From Microbacterium lushaniae (GTDB lineage: Bacteria; Actinomycetota; Actinomycetes; Actinomycetales; Microbacteriaceae): a DNA stretch of 64,000 bases. This document shows, one piece after another, positions 63,621-64,000 of this stretch. The notes under the pieces are model-generated. The model saw nothing but the letters and a program-made list of their open reading frames with translations, ran no database searches and was not told the origin of the DNA. The translations under genes were made by a program, and so were the position numbers. Location of the stretch: the NCBI RefSeq assembly GCF_008727775.1, contig NZ_CP044232.1:2108001-2172000 (forward strand). Reading direction: 5' to 3'. Numbering within the stretch: position 1 is the first letter of the stretch; each line of letters opens with the position of its first letter.

Positions 63621-64000
63621 ATGGCACGCATTCCATCCACGCACCGACACCGCCACGGCCACTCGCCAGAGCATCCGGAGAAGGGCGGGGAGCCGACGCC
63701 CGTCATGATCCTGCTCGTGGTGATCGCGACCATCGGGGTGCTGGCGTACGCGGGGTTCCTGCTCGCCCCGGACAGCCGCGGCGATCTGCTGCCGTACGTC
63801 ATGATCATCGTCGCCGAGTCCATCCTCGTCGTGCAGGCGCTGCTGTCGATGTGGACGATCCTCTCCAGCGGCCGCAACCCCCGGGACTACGCCGCGCACG
63901 ACGCCGCCGCGCGCCTCCTGCCGCGTCTGGCCCGCGACGACGACCGCATCCACCTGAGTGGCCGCCCCGTCGTGATCGATGTGCTCGTGACGGTGTACGG
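63621..64000 (+). CDS. Membrane glycosyltransferase, N-terminus only (cut by window edge)
   Basis: The visible 126 residues begin MARIPSTHRHRHGHSPEHPE. Two membrane helices follow, at about 26-48 and 54-77, then a segment ending VVIDVLVTVYG. That last stretch is the first beta-strand of GT2 glycosyltransferases of the cellulose/hyaluronan-synthase type, so the rest should carry the DxD and QxxRW motifs. The ATG at 63621 follows GGGAAGGGAA; an in-frame ATG at 63564 is possible. Confidence 0.6.
   Translation, partial: MARIPSTHRHRHGHSPEHPEKGGEPTPVMILLVVIATIGVLAYAGFLLAPDSRGDLLPYVMIIVAESILVVQALLSMWTILSSGRNPRDYAAHDAAARLLPRLARDDDRIHLSGRPVVIDVLVTVY

Overview
The window is 64 kb of a high-GC chromosome with a strong G/C third-position bias. 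The gene complement (coaD-YceD-rpmF-rnc-mutM order, ECF sigma factor, otsAB, scattered leu/ilv genes) and the many leaderless starts point to an actinobacterium of the Microbacteriaceae. Microbacterium or a close relative is my best guess; this is inference from gene content, not a database result.

Layout. 0-2.4 kb: a small unknown gene, a tandem GNAT acetyltransferase and a HigBA-like toxin-antitoxin pair. 2.4-13.9 kb: housekeeping genes for DNA repair (mutM, recG), RNA processing (rnc, rsmD), rpmF, coenzyme A (coaD), thiamine (thiL) and envelope precursors (ddl, plsC, gpsA, murA). plsC appears to carry a one-base deletion that joins it in frame to gpsA. 14-19 kb: leuCD, then terC behind a likely Mn2+ riboswitch, then an ECF sigma factor coupled to a DUF4349 membrane protein. 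19-31 kb: zinc-ribbon proteins, a nitronate-monooxygenase-like flavoprotein, a possible leaderless small ORF upstream of a TraR/DksA-type protein, an acyl-CoA ligase, a class II glutamine amidotransferase, tRNA-Glu(CTC), a metallo-beta-lactamase-fold protein, an M23 peptidase, tRNA-Gln(CTG), gltX, and a LysR/class V aminotransferase pair. 31-47 kb: two MFS transporters, amino-acid genes (ilvE, leuB, serA, ilvC-ilvN-ilvB-ilvD) and a repeat-dense spot around a cyclodeaminase gene (40.4-41.9 kb).

47-57 kb is a compact catabolic block. On the minus strand are a VOC extradiol dioxygenase, a cyclase-family hydrolase, an FAD monooxygenase and a fumarylacetoacetase-fold enzyme, ending exactly at the ilvD promoter. 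A LysR regulator follows, then a second fumarylacetoacetase-fold enzyme and a complete sulfonate/nitrate/taurine-type ABC importer. The same TTACCGATAG-centred motif stands before the dioxygenase operon and before the importer operon, so the block looks like one regulon for uptake and ring cleavage of an unidentified aromatic or N-heteroaromatic acid. It is the best candidate for an undescribed pathway.

57-64 kb: otsB/otsA, a small membrane protein, a phosphotransferase-short-chain dehydrogenase pair, a catalase, a DUF6506-like gene, and the start of a membrane glycosyltransferase cut by the window edge.

Many genes start 6-7 nt after a TANNNT -10 hexamer, so leaderless transcription seems common here. 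There are no rRNA genes, CRISPR arrays, recognisable transposases or phage genes.
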